64,000 bases of DNA, taken from the NCBI RefSeq assembly GCF_023100845.1, contig NZ_CP095864.1:3410001-3474000 (forward strand). The letters run 5' to 3'. Position numbers and translations under genes: made by a program. Shown here piece after piece: positions 7,740-15,766 of this stretch (position 1 is its first letter; each line of letters begins with the position of its first letter). The notes under the pieces were generated by a model that did not search any database, had not been told where the DNA came from, and worked only from the letters and a program-made list of their open reading frames with translations. The stretch comes from Gordonia sp. PP30 (GTDB taxonomy: Bacteria; Actinomycetota; Actinomycetes; Mycobacteriales; Mycobacteriaceae).

Positions 7740-8785
7740 GCTTGCCCCCTTGCGCCCGTCGAGCCCGATCCGGGTGTGGCCGGCCAGAAGCTGCCGCCAC
7801 CGCCGCGTCCACCGCCTCCGGGAGTGCCGCCGTTCTCGCCGCCGCCCGACGCCGTGATCCCCTGGAAGCTGTAGTTGCCGGGCGCTTTTCCGGTCTGGGC
7901 GCCGGAGACGCCGCCACCGATGGACTGACCGGACCCGCCCGCACCACCCGCACCAGACAACGCCACACCGGATACGGCGCCTGCCGGGGTACGGGCCTGC
8001 ACGATCGTCGACCCGCCAGCGCCGCCCGCGCCGCCCGGTTGCGGTCCACCGCTGCCACCTGCGCCGATCGTGACCTGGAGCTGGTGCCACAGGTTGCGGC
8101 CGGCGCCGCGATCCCACCGCACCGCCGCCCACCCGCCAGCCGGTCCGCCGTTCCCGTCGCCGCCGGGAAAGCCCTGCGCGCCGGCGGCGCCGCCACCACC
8201 GGCGCCCAGGCAGACGACGTCGATCCACCGGCACCACACAGGGATCGCGATGGTGCTCGACGCGGTGACCGGCACCAGCACCGCGGCCTGGGAGGTGAAC
8301 CCGCCCGTGCCAGAATCACGGGCCACCGTGATCGTGGTGCCGGCCAGGCGAGGCCGGGCGATTCCCCGGTCGGCGGCGAGTGCCTGCACGCGCGGCGCCA
8401 TCACGCCCAGGCGTGCCGCGCCGCGGTCGGCGGCCACCAGGATCTCGGCGGGGTGCAGGCCGACCCGGCCGCGGTCCTGGGTGAGCGCCCGCTGCTCGCC
8501 TCGCAGCCGGGGAAGCGCCACGCACCGGTCCGCGGAGACGGCCCGCTCGACGACGCGCAGCGGATCAGCCAGCACCACGGTTGTGGTGTCGCGGGCCAGC
8601 GCCCGGTCGACCACACGGGGGCGCGCCCGGACCGCGGCGGTGTCACGGGCCAGCATGGTCTCGACGATCCGCCGGTGCTCGACCGGCACCCAGCCCAGCA
8701 CCGGCGCGGGTGGCTCGATCGGTGTCGCCGGGTCGATCCAGCCACGCGGGTGGCGGGGCGCGGGCTCGATGTCAGTCCACGTCAC
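7718..8785 (-). CDS. glycine-rich minor tail protein
   Basis: This is a 355-residue protein. The N-terminal 150 residues contain imperfect repeats around ARDT/AADRG spacing, and the rest is dominated by Gly-Gly and Gly-Ala runs (about residues 180-345). This layout is common in the tail-tip and fibre proteins of phages of mycolic-acid bacteria, where the glycine-rich part forms an extended surface domain. Its C-terminus shares the GGGGRGGGG style of the larger protein at 9111-11189, which suggests the two are related or act together at the tail tip. Confidence 0.7.
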   Translation of the reverse strand: MTWTDIEPAPRHPRGWIDPATPIEPPAPVLGWVPVEHRRIVETMLARDTAAVRARPRVVDRALARDTTTVVLADPLRVVERAVSADRCVALPRLRGEQRALTQDRGRVGLHPAEILVAADRGAARLGVMAPRVQALAADRGIARPRLAGTTITVARDSGTGGFTSQAAVLVPVTASSTIAIPVWCRWIDVVCLGAGGGGAAGAQGFPGGDGNGGPAGGWAAVRWDRGAGRNLWHQLQVTIGAGGSGGPQPGGAGGAGGSTIVQARTPAGAVSGVALSGAGGAGGSGQSIGGGVSGAQTGKAPGNYSFQGITASGGGENGGTPGGGGRGGGGSFWPATPGSGSTGARGQAWLMFSM

Positions 8786-9101
8786 CGGTCACCTCCGCGC
8801 CGAGTTGCGCGAGCGCCTCCTCGTGCGTCGTGCCCGGTGCGCAGCGCAGCAGCGGCGTCATGCCGTTAGCGGGATCACCGTCCGCGTCGATCGGTGTGCC
8901 GTACTCGTCGGCGAGGAACACCTCAGTCGGGGCGGGCTCCACGCGGGCGACTTTGAAGCCGGACACGATCGGCAGAACGCCCTCGGGTACTGGCATGGCG
9001 TCGGCGGGGACTGTGACGAGGACATACCGCCCGTCACCGAGTCGGTACAGGTTGGTGGCCGGCGCGAACTGCGGAAGTGATTCCGCGATGAGTTCAGTCA
9101 T
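8772..9101 (-). CDS. small tail-region protein
   Basis: This is a 109-residue acidic protein between the two glycine-rich minor tail genes, overlapping the downstream one by 14 bases. It contains LYRLGDGRYVLVTVP, a beta-rich stretch. A chaperone or structural role in the tail tip is possible but not shown. Confidence 0.55.
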   Translation of the reverse strand: MTELIAESLPQFAPATNLYRLGDGRYVLVTVPADAMPVPEGVLPIVSGFKVARVEPAPTEVFLADEYGTPIDADGDPANGMTPLLRCAPGTTHEEALAQLGAEVTGDVD

Positions 9102-9110
9102 GGTTGTGTC

Positions 9111-11189
9111 CTACCGGTAGAAGATGATCCCGAGGCCGGCGCCACCAGCACCACCGGATCCGGATGTGCCGTTGCCGTATCCGGCAGTGCCTCGGCCGCC
9201 ACCGCCGCCACCTCCGCCACCAGGAAACCCGCCCGCACCACCCTGGCCGCCGTTCTTCCCCGTCGCGAATGTCACATTGACAATTCCGCCACCTCCACCG
9301 CCTCCGGCACCCCCACCGCCACAGGGCACTTGCCCACCAGCGTTCGATCCGGCGGTGCCTGGGCCGCCATCCCGGCCCGATACGCCGACAGTGCCAGCTG
9401 TTCCGCCCCCGCCGCCAGCCGCAGCAGCCGAAGCCGATCCCGAATATCCCGCAGTAGGACCCCCACCGCTTCCTGCACCAGCACCCCCGGCACCGCCATT
9501 ACCGGCCTGCGAGTTGCTCCCCGTATACCCGAATTGCGTCGCCATAGCGCCAGCGCCACCAGGAATCGCTTCCATCAAGACTGGCCCACTCGGGCCATTC
9601 GAGCGGAATTGCGTCGCCTGGCCAGATACGCCGACCGTGACGTGAAGCGAAGTGAAGGCGCCTGCATCCAGCGCCTGCACCTTGTGTCCCCCGCCGAGGC
9701 CACCGGCACCACCCCCATCGCCCCCGGCGGCACCGTTGCCACCAGATGCGATCCCCACCACGATCACCTCAGTGGTTCCCGCTGGCTTCGTCCACGTCGT
9801 TGAGGACGTGATGTTCACCCGGGTGTATCCGTCGCCACCAACTAACGCGCGGATTGCGCCCATCGTGTCGAACACATCCTGGTCGGCGCCGCTCGGTGAT
9901 CCACCAGCCCAACCCTCCACGATGCCCGCCTGCACCGCGTTCGCCGTCGACTGCGCGGTGGACACGCTCGACGTCGTGGCCGACTGCCACCCCAGCAAGC
10001 TGGCGAACCAGTCCTTGACCCCCGACACCGCGCTGTTGACCGGGGTCACCACGAGACCGTTCAGAATGTCCGCGATCTGCTGCAACATCGTCTTGATCGT
10101 CGCGATCGACGACCCCGCCAGCGTCGGCAGCGGCGAGGACACCGACCCACCACCGAGGATCGTCTTCAACTGCGCCGCAAACTCCTGCGCGTCGGCGAGC
10201 GCGTCGGTGATCTCGGTGCGCGCGCGGCCGGTCAGTTTCTCGATGAGCGACTTGATCCAGCCCAACGCCGCCGCGACATCAGCGCCCAGCGCGGACAGGG
10301 CCGCGGTCAGCCCCGAAATCCACTCCTGCGGAAGCGACTGCCGCGTCGACGTCCACGCAACATCATCAACCCACACCGACCCGGCCGAGCACTCCTCGTC
10401 CACGCGCAGCAGCACCCGGCCCGCGACGCACCCGGCCGGGCCCGTCGCAGTGCCTGCGAGTTTCGTCCAGTCCGCAGTTCCAGCCGCTACCGTCGACGCG
10501 ACCTCGGTTTCCCCAATCACCGTGCGCGCCGAGTCGTACCAGCGCACCAGCAGCCGCACCCGGCCGCCCGCGGACACGACATCCCGCCACGACGCCCACG
10601 CCTCCAGCGCCGTCACCTCACCCGGGTCGATCTCCGCCTCCGGGTCCGACAGGCGCAGGCCGCGCGTGCCGGCGCAGTCGAAACGGGCCGAGCCCGCCGG
10701 GATCCCGGGCGCCACCGTCCGGAACACAGCCTCGTCCCACGCCCAGCCCGACCCCGCCACGATCGTCTCCGGCGCGTCGAAGCTGCCAGCGGCGAGCAGA
10801 GCGCGGGGCGAGCTGGTCAGCCGCGACAGGTCGACCTTCGCGAACGACGCGATCGCGTCGACCAGCCCGCCGAGCCCGCCCGCCCACGCCTGGATCCCCG
10901 CAAGGATCGGATCCCCACCCGCATACTCGCCCCGCAACGCCGCCAACAACTCGCCGAAATCCACGCCGAGCGCGCCGACGATGTTGTCGATGATCTCGTC
11001 GATCGTGTCCCAGTCCTTCGGATCACCACCCGTCAGACCAGCAGCGATCCGCGCAAACGGCGTCAGGAAAATCTGCTCCAGAAACGCGAGTTGGGGCGTC
11101 GGCCGCGGCGTCAAATGCGTGCGCACACCACCCGTCGCCCCGGGAAGCTGATTCCACGGCGTCCCATTCGCCGAGACGGGGCCGGCCAT
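9111..11189 (-). CDS. large minor tail protein (tail tip)
   Basis: This is a 692-residue protein. The N-terminal part resembles minor tail proteins of actinophages, with a helical region at 20-110. A beta-sandwich-like middle domain at about 120-280 contains RLLVRWYDS and VWVDDVAWTS, reminiscent of carbohydrate-binding jelly rolls. A helical connector follows, and then a glycine-rich C-terminal domain from about residue 500. It is likely part of the host-recognition end of the tail. The family call rests on architecture and position. Confidence 0.75.
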   Translation of the reverse strand: MAGPVSANGTPWNQLPGATGGVRTHLTPRPTPQLAFLEQIFLTPFARIAAGLTGGDPKDWDTIDEIIDNIVGALGVDFGELLAALRGEYAGGDPILAGIQAWAGGLGGLVDAIASFAKVDLSRLTSSPRALLAAGSFDAPETIVAGSGWAWDEAVFRTVAPGIPAGSARFDCAGTRGLRLSDPEAEIDPGEVTALEAWASWRDVVSAGGRVRLLVRWYDSARTVIGETEVASTVAAGTADWTKLAGTATGPAGCVAGRVLLRVDEECSAGSVWVDDVAWTSTRQSLPQEWISGLTAALSALGADVAAALGWIKSLIEKLTGRARTEITDALADAQEFAAQLKTILGGGSVSSPLPTLAGSSIATIKTMLQQIADILNGLVVTPVNSAVSGVKDWFASLLGWQSATTSSVSTAQSTANAVQAGIVEGWAGGSPSGADQDVFDTMGAIRALVGGDGYTRVNITSSTTWTKPAGTTEVIVVGIASGGNGAAGGDGGGAGGLGGGHKVQALDAGAFTSLHVTVGVSGQATQFRSNGPSGPVLMEAIPGGAGAMATQFGYTGSNSQAGNGGAGGAGAGSGGGPTAGYSGSASAAAAGGGGGTAGTVGVSGRDGGPGTAGSNAGGQVPCGGGGAGGGGGGGIVNVTFATGKNGGQGGAGGFPGGGGGGGGGRGTAGYGNGTSGSGGAGGAGLGIIFYR

Positions 11190-11549
11190 CTACATGTCCT
11201 CTGGGTGGTGCTTGGCGGCGATCGCGTCCTGCCGCGCCATCTGCGCACGCAACTCGCGCATCGCCGACTCCATCTGCCGTGACAGCGCTTTCACGCATCC
11301 CGCCAGCTCGTCCACCTTCGTGTCGACCGAATCGAGCTTCCGTTCATGCCGATCCAAGTCATCGCGCAAATTCGAGTCATGAGTGTTCTCCACCTGCTCC
11401 CGCACCGCGTCCGTCGCCGCACCGTTCCGGCGAGCGTGGTAGGCGCCAACCATCCCGGATCCGGCGCCGACCGCCAACGCGAAACCGATCAACGTCCAGA
11501 CGACCGCCTCCCACCAGTTGCTGATGTGCGCCGGCCCCGTAGTGATCAC
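11190..11549 (-). CDS. DUF2746-like membrane protein of the lysis cassette
   Basis: This 119-residue protein has one N-terminal membrane segment (about residues 14-36, VVWTLIGFALAVGAGSGMVG), then a charged helical region with heptad-like spacing (about 50-105) that could form a coiled coil. The layout fits DUF2746-type proteins found beside holins in actinophages. The GTG start overlaps the holin stop (GTGA). It may be a second holin or a regulator of lysis timing. Confidence 0.7.
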   Translation of the reverse strand: MITTGPAHISNWWEAVVWTLIGFALAVGAGSGMVGAYHARRNGAATDAVREQVENTHDSNLRDDLDRHERKLDSVDTKVDELAGCVKALSRQMESAMRELRAQMARQDAIAAKHHPEDM

Positions 11550-11791
11550 TCGGAATCGTCCCGCCGGTGCTCGCCGACGTACGACGGCTCCGCATCTCGG
11601 CCGCCGACCGGGCCGGGCAGCGCGATCGACGTCAGCACCGACACCGCCGCCGCGGTCCCCGCCGTAGCGAGCACCGCCGGCCACGAGATCGTCATGACGG
11701 TCTGCCCGGCGACGAAAACACCGAGAAGGGCTTGCGCGAACGTTCGGACCGCGCGGTCCGCGAGGTCCTGCCAGAAGCGTCTCGTCCACAT
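11546..11791 (-). CDS. holin
   Basis: This 81-residue protein starts at an ATG that shares one base with the endolysin stop (TGATG). It has two membrane segments, about residues 13-32 (AVRTFAQALLGVFVAGQTV) and 36-56 (SWPAVLATAGTAAAVSVLTS), and a charged C-terminus. Size and position directly after the endolysin fit small r1t-type holins, which permeabilise the membrane at the end of the lytic cycle. Confidence 0.82.
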   Translation of the reverse strand: MWTRRFWQDLADRAVRTFAQALLGVFVAGQTVMTISWPAVLATAGTAAAVSVLTSIALPGPVGGRDAEPSYVGEHRRDDSE

Positions 11792-13332
11792 CACGCGGCC
11801 ACCACCTTCACCGCGCTGGACATCACAGCCCCGGACGGATCCCATTCGAGGCGACCATGCTCAAAGTCCTGGCCGCGCCCGCCGTCTGGCCGGTCGTACT
11901 CGTCCGACGTCGGCCAGCCGAGCGGACCGTTCTCGTAGCCGTCGTGTGCCCAGCGGGCGCCGATGATCCCGTGCACGTAGAAGCCGCGCTCGGCGCCGGT
12001 CTTCCGGTAGATGACGCCGCCCTCGAATGCCTGCACGACGCCGGCCGCCAGCTCGGTGTACGCGGTCGTCGGGTAGCCGAGCGGGCCGAGTTCGTAGCCG
12101 TGCTCGGCCCACGTCTCGAAGATCGCGTTGGGTACCGCGACCGCGCCGGTGCGGGGGTGCCAGTACACGTAGCCGTGCTCGAATTTCGCGAACCGGCCCT
12201 GATGATCGGGGGTGCGGACCTCGCCGACCGAGTCCTCGAACCCGGTCTTGACGCGAGCGCCGAGCCACGGCGCGGCGGCGGCAGTCTCGTTGATCCGATT
12301 CACCACCGGCGCCGCCGGCGTCGTGCCGAGGTACAGGCGCAGATCAGCTTCGAGGAGGTCCATCGGGAATCCTGGCCCGAGGTCGGTGTGATTGCCGATC
12401 CCCAGCACTTTCGTGACGAAGTAGTGGTCGGCGACGCACGGCACATTCCCCTTCGGGTACGGCCGCGCCTGCACGATATTCGCGTTGATGTACGGGTACT
12501 TCTTGACGTCCTCCGCGATCGCCCACGCGGCGATCCGGATGCCGTTGCGCATCTTGTCGATCCACTGCTGACGGGTCCACGACGCCCGCGACCCGGCGAA
12601 ACAGAAATTGATCGAGCTGCGGTTCGCGTCGAGCACCGACCAGGATCCGTAGTCGGTGTCCACGACCGCCACCAGCGTCGAATTGTCGATCGCGTAGTGG
12701 TAGCTCGCATCGTGCGACGGGTCGGACAGGTAATCGGCCAGCGACAGCGCGGTACCGTCGCCTTCCTGTGTGTGGCCGAGCGCGTACACGACGCGTGCGC
12801 CCTGCCGCGACGACCGCGACTGGCACAGCTCCTCGTGGTAGGCGAAGTCGGGTTTGGGCATGGCGGTACCTCCTGTGGTCGATGTGTCGGCGGTCAGCCG
12901 GTCGTAGATGGTGCGGGCGTCGCCCATGCGCGCGGCGTAGCGGTCGGGATAGGCCGACTTCTGGACGGCCTGGGCGATCGCGCCGGCCGCGGCGTCGGTG
13001 GTCGCGGAGTCGTAGGCGGGATACCGGAGCGCCGCGAAGAAGAGCCGCGCTGAGCCGGTCGGGTCCTGGCAGACGTCGACCGGACCCCACCACCACTCGC
13101 CGGTCGGGCCTTGGCGGACTTGCTGCTGGAGCGGTCCGACGGACATCCCGTCCGATCCGACGGCGTCGTGCGGTAGCGCGAGAGACCCGGGCACCTTAGC
13201 GTTGGCGTAGACGACGAGATTCGATTCGACCAGCCCGACAGCGAGCGCGATTACAATCCCCCGACGCGAAACGCCCTGACGGCGGCCCTCCGCGATGATC
13301 TCCTGCGCGACCTGGTCCTTGGTTCTGTACAC
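11791..13332 (-). CDS. endolysin: lysozyme-like, amidase and LGFP modules
   Basis: This 513-residue endolysin has three parts. Residues 1-145 are a lysozyme/transglycosylase-like module (AEGRRQGVSRRGIVIALAV, then GPLQQQV). Residues about 157-335 are an Amidase_2-type N-acetylmuramoyl-L-alanine amidase with the histidine segments LGHTQEG, SYHYAID and VADHYF. Residues about 365-505 contain LGFP repeats (ELGPLGYPT, NGPLGWPT), which anchor proteins to mycolic-acid walls. The first module is similar to a domain in the tape measure protein. An internal start with a strong Shine-Dalgarno lies at 12861 and would yield the amidase-LGFP part alone. Confidence 0.9.
   Translation of the reverse strand: MYRTKDQVAQEIIAEGRRQGVSRRGIVIALAVGLVESNLVVYANAKVPGSLALPHDAVGSDGMSVGPLQQQVRQGPTGEWWWGPVDVCQDPTGSARLFFAALRYPAYDSATTDAAAGAIAQAVQKSAYPDRYAARMGDARTIYDRLTADTSTTGGTAMPKPDFAYHEELCQSRSSRQGARVVYALGHTQEGDGTALSLADYLSDPSHDASYHYAIDNSTLVAVVDTDYGSWSVLDANRSSINFCFAGSRASWTRQQWIDKMRNGIRIAAWAIAEDVKKYPYINANIVQARPYPKGNVPCVADHYFVTKVLGIGNHTDLGPGFPMDLLEADLRLYLGTTPAAPVVNRINETAAAAPWLGARVKTGFEDSVGEVRTPDHQGRFAKFEHGYVYWHPRTGAVAVPNAIFETWAEHGYELGPLGYPTTAYTELAAGVVQAFEGGVIYRKTGAERGFYVHGIIGARWAHDGYENGPLGWPTSDEYDRPDGGRGQDFEHGRLEWDPSGAVMSSAVKVVAA
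12859..12874 (-). promoter_or_regulatory. internal ribosome-binding site and start in the endolysin gene
   Basis: AGGAGGTA (12874-12867) precedes an in-frame ATG at 12861-12859, with seven bases between AGGAGG and the ATG. This is a better start signal than that of most genes in the window. It falls in the linker between the lysozyme-like and amidase modules, so it would make a 356-residue amidase-LGFP isoform. Confidence 0.65.
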
Positions 13333-13409
13333 GGGCGACTCCTGTATGCGCGATAGCCCTGCGCCGCGGCATGGCTATCTGGTCTGGGCGGGCTGTGAGA
13401 GCAGATAGA

Positions 13410-14963
13410 TCAGGTGGTGGAGTTGGCGATGGCGTTGACGCCGCCGGCGAGCAGGCCGATCTTCGAGATCACGCGGTCCCAGCCGGACCGCAGCTGCATG
13501 TCGTCGCCGAGGGTGACGGTGGTCGTCTTCTGCTGACCCGGGGTGTGCTCGCGCTCCACCGACGACACCCACTGCTCCACCGACGTCCCGAAATCGGTGT
13601 CGGTGAAGGTCATGCGGTCGCCGACCTGGAAGCGCCTCCCGGATCCGTCGTCGACGCCGTGCTCGTATCCGCCGGCCCCGGCGAGGACGGTCAGCTTCAG
13701 GGTGTCTTGGCCGCCGATCTCCTTCAGCTTCGACGTGCCCGCGGCGAGCGCGTCGAGAGAGAAAGCGGTGCCGGTGTTGGCGAATTTCTCGCCGAGTGCG
13801 TGCGCGCCGAGTTCGGCTTTCAGGTCGGCATCCTCGAAAAGGTTGTAGGCGAAGAAGATGTCGTTGAAGAGGTCACCGACGACCGGGGCCGCGCCGCCGA
13901 TCTGCAATGCCGACATCGCGCCCTGAATGAGTAGGTTGATCGCCATTTGCGTGACGTTGTTCGCGATCTCCGGCGCTTTTCCGCCGACGATGACCTGGTA
14001 CCCCTCGGGGTGGGTGACGTAGCGCTCGATGTCGATGATGGCGCCGCCGTCGGTGCGCCATTCCATGTGCAGCCGGTCCCGCTTCCCCATCGTGTCGAGG
14101 ACGTAGCAGGGCTTCGTCGCATGCAGCCAGTTCGACGGGTTCGCGAGGCCGAGGACATTGCCAGGGTTGAGGAAGTAGAAGAAGTGCTCCAAGCCCTCCC
14201 ATGAGATGATGTTCTCCAGGTGGCCGAGGGATTCTGCGTTGAAGACCTGCCCGGGGTCGGGGTCGATCCCGGGGCGGTGCAGGTTGATGATCGGGGCGCG
14301 CTCGGCGTTGTCGAAGTGCGTCTTGTGCAGCTCGTCGAGCTGCGTCATCCGCGCCCACGCCGCGATCAGATCGTCGGTAGAGTCGGCAATGTAGTCGAGG
14401 ACATCATCGATCGACTGCATCGAATTAAGGTCCGGCAGTGACGGCACATCGTATTTGATCGGCAGTTTCGCATAGACGGGACGACCCATCCGCGTGAAAT
14501 TCTTCGCCGAGAAATACTTGTAGACGCCGTCCAATGGGCCGAACGCAATATCGTGTTTCGGGAATTGGAATTCCGGTCGCGGAAACAACGGCTGCGGCCA
14601 CGCGAGCGCGCTGGTTTGCCAGATCAGGTTGTTCACCAGGTAGGCGGTGACGATCTCCTGACCGGGCCGCCCCTGGTAGCGGGCACCCATCACCCGGCCA
14701 TCCCAGCGAACACCGTTGTCGGTGATCACCACCGAGACGATGCGGCGACGGCACTGCATGACGACCGGCGCCATGTCGTGCGTCTTCGCGATCTGGATCT
14801 CCGCGACCGCGGGGATCCCCCACGCCCATTGGACCTTGCACCGCTGATACGCGCCGAACGGCCGCCACCCCGACGCGTCCAAATCGTTGCGGGTGTTGAT
14901 CTCGATGTCGAACAGCGCCGTGTCGGGGTCGCGCGGCCGGCGCGCGCCGAGGATGACCGTCAT
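13410..14963 (-). CDS. minor tail protein, ReqiPepy6 Gp37-like
   Basis: This 517-residue protein begins at the ATG overlapping the previous gene by four bases. It resembles the Gp37-like minor tail proteins of rhodococcal and gordonial siphoviruses. The N-terminal segment carries MTVILGARRPRDPDTALFDI, the middle has QWAWGIPAVAEIQIAKTH and IVTAYLVNNLIWQT, and the C-terminus has VGDRMTFTDTDFG. It probably forms part of the baseplate below the tape measure. The long open frame upstream of 14963 is a shadow of the neighbouring gene. Confidence 0.75.
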   Translation of the reverse strand: MTVILGARRPRDPDTALFDIEINTRNDLDASGWRPFGAYQRCKVQWAWGIPAVAEIQIAKTHDMAPVVMQCRRRIVSVVITDNGVRWDGRVMGARYQGRPGQEIVTAYLVNNLIWQTSALAWPQPLFPRPEFQFPKHDIAFGPLDGVYKYFSAKNFTRMGRPVYAKLPIKYDVPSLPDLNSMQSIDDVLDYIADSTDDLIAAWARMTQLDELHKTHFDNAERAPIINLHRPGIDPDPGQVFNAESLGHLENIISWEGLEHFFYFLNPGNVLGLANPSNWLHATKPCYVLDTMGKRDRLHMEWRTDGGAIIDIERYVTHPEGYQVIVGGKAPEIANNVTQMAINLLIQGAMSALQIGGAAPVVGDLFNDIFFAYNLFEDADLKAELGAHALGEKFANTGTAFSLDALAAGTSKLKEIGGQDTLKLTVLAGAGGYEHGVDDGSGRRFQVGDRMTFTDTDFGTSVEQWVSSVEREHTPGQQKTTTVTLGDDMQLRSGWDRVISKIGLLAGGVNAIANSTT

Positions 14964-15766
14964 CCGAACGCCGCCCCGTACTGCTGCGGCAGCACCAGCG
15001 TCACCGTGGCGGCGGACCCGGTGACCGTGACCGCCGTGTCGGCCTCGGGGGCTGCGGGTGTCCGGAAGGACTGCCGGCCGGCCGCCGCGGCCCACGCGTC
15101 GACGCCGTCGCGGTGGATCAGGGGGCATGTCGGGTCGGTGTCGATCCGGTACGACTGCCCGGATGCGAGGTCGGCCAGGGTGATCTGCTCGCCGCCGAGG
15201 CCGATCTTCAGGCCGGTGGTGGGGCCGGTGATCTCCCACTGCGGCCACGCCGCAAACCATCCGCTGTTGTGCACTGACGTCTCGGTGAGGGCGTCGAGCT
15301 CGACCGGGTCGGAGTTCCACCACGAGCTGTCCGAGGTGAGCGTCATCGTGAAGACACCCGAGAATCCGAAAGCGGCGAGGCGGGCGCGGGGGATGCCGTT
15401 GTCGCGGCCGTTGTACCGCACCCACTGCCACCGATCGGTGCCGATGACGTCGTCGACGACATGGAGTTCGGAGACCTGCGGGCCGGCGCCGATGTTCCGG
15501 CGCCACGCGGTGACCGCGGTGTGCAGGTCGTCGGCGTCGCCCGGGTAGTCGTGGCCGCCGATCCGCAGCCGCAGACTGATGTCGTTCGGCTTGTCCTGCT
15601 GGCCCTTGTAGTACGACCCGCCCTGGTTGACGTTCTCCTGGTACGCCGGATCGTGCGGGGCGCCCTCCAATCCGTCCGGATCATCGACCAGCCGGATCGG
15701 CGACACCGGATCACACAGGTCGAAGCGGTCCCCGCGACACCCGAGCAGGTAGTAGGAGATCGTCAC
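14960..15766 (-). CDS. distal-tail-like minor tail protein
   Basis: This is a 268-residue beta-rich protein encoded directly after the tape measure gene, with four-base overlaps on both sides. Position and size match distal tail (Dit-type) proteins, which form the hub between tail tube and baseplate. Segments such as YYLLGCRGDRFDLCDP at the N-terminus and FTMTLTSDSSWW in the middle fit the usual fold. The assignment is by gene order. Confidence 0.7.
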   Translation of the reverse strand: MTISYYLLGCRGDRFDLCDPVSPIRLVDDPDGLEGAPHDPAYQENVNQGGSYYKGQQDKPNDISLRLRIGGHDYPGDADDLHTAVTAWRRNIGAGPQVSELHVVDDVIGTDRWQWVRYNGRDNGIPRARLAAFGFSGVFTMTLTSDSSWWNSDPVELDALTETSVHNSGWFAAWPQWEITGPTTGLKIGLGGEQITLADLASGQSYRIDTDPTCPLIHRDGVDAWAAAAGRQSFRTPAAPEADTAVTVTGSAATVTLVLPQQYGAAFG

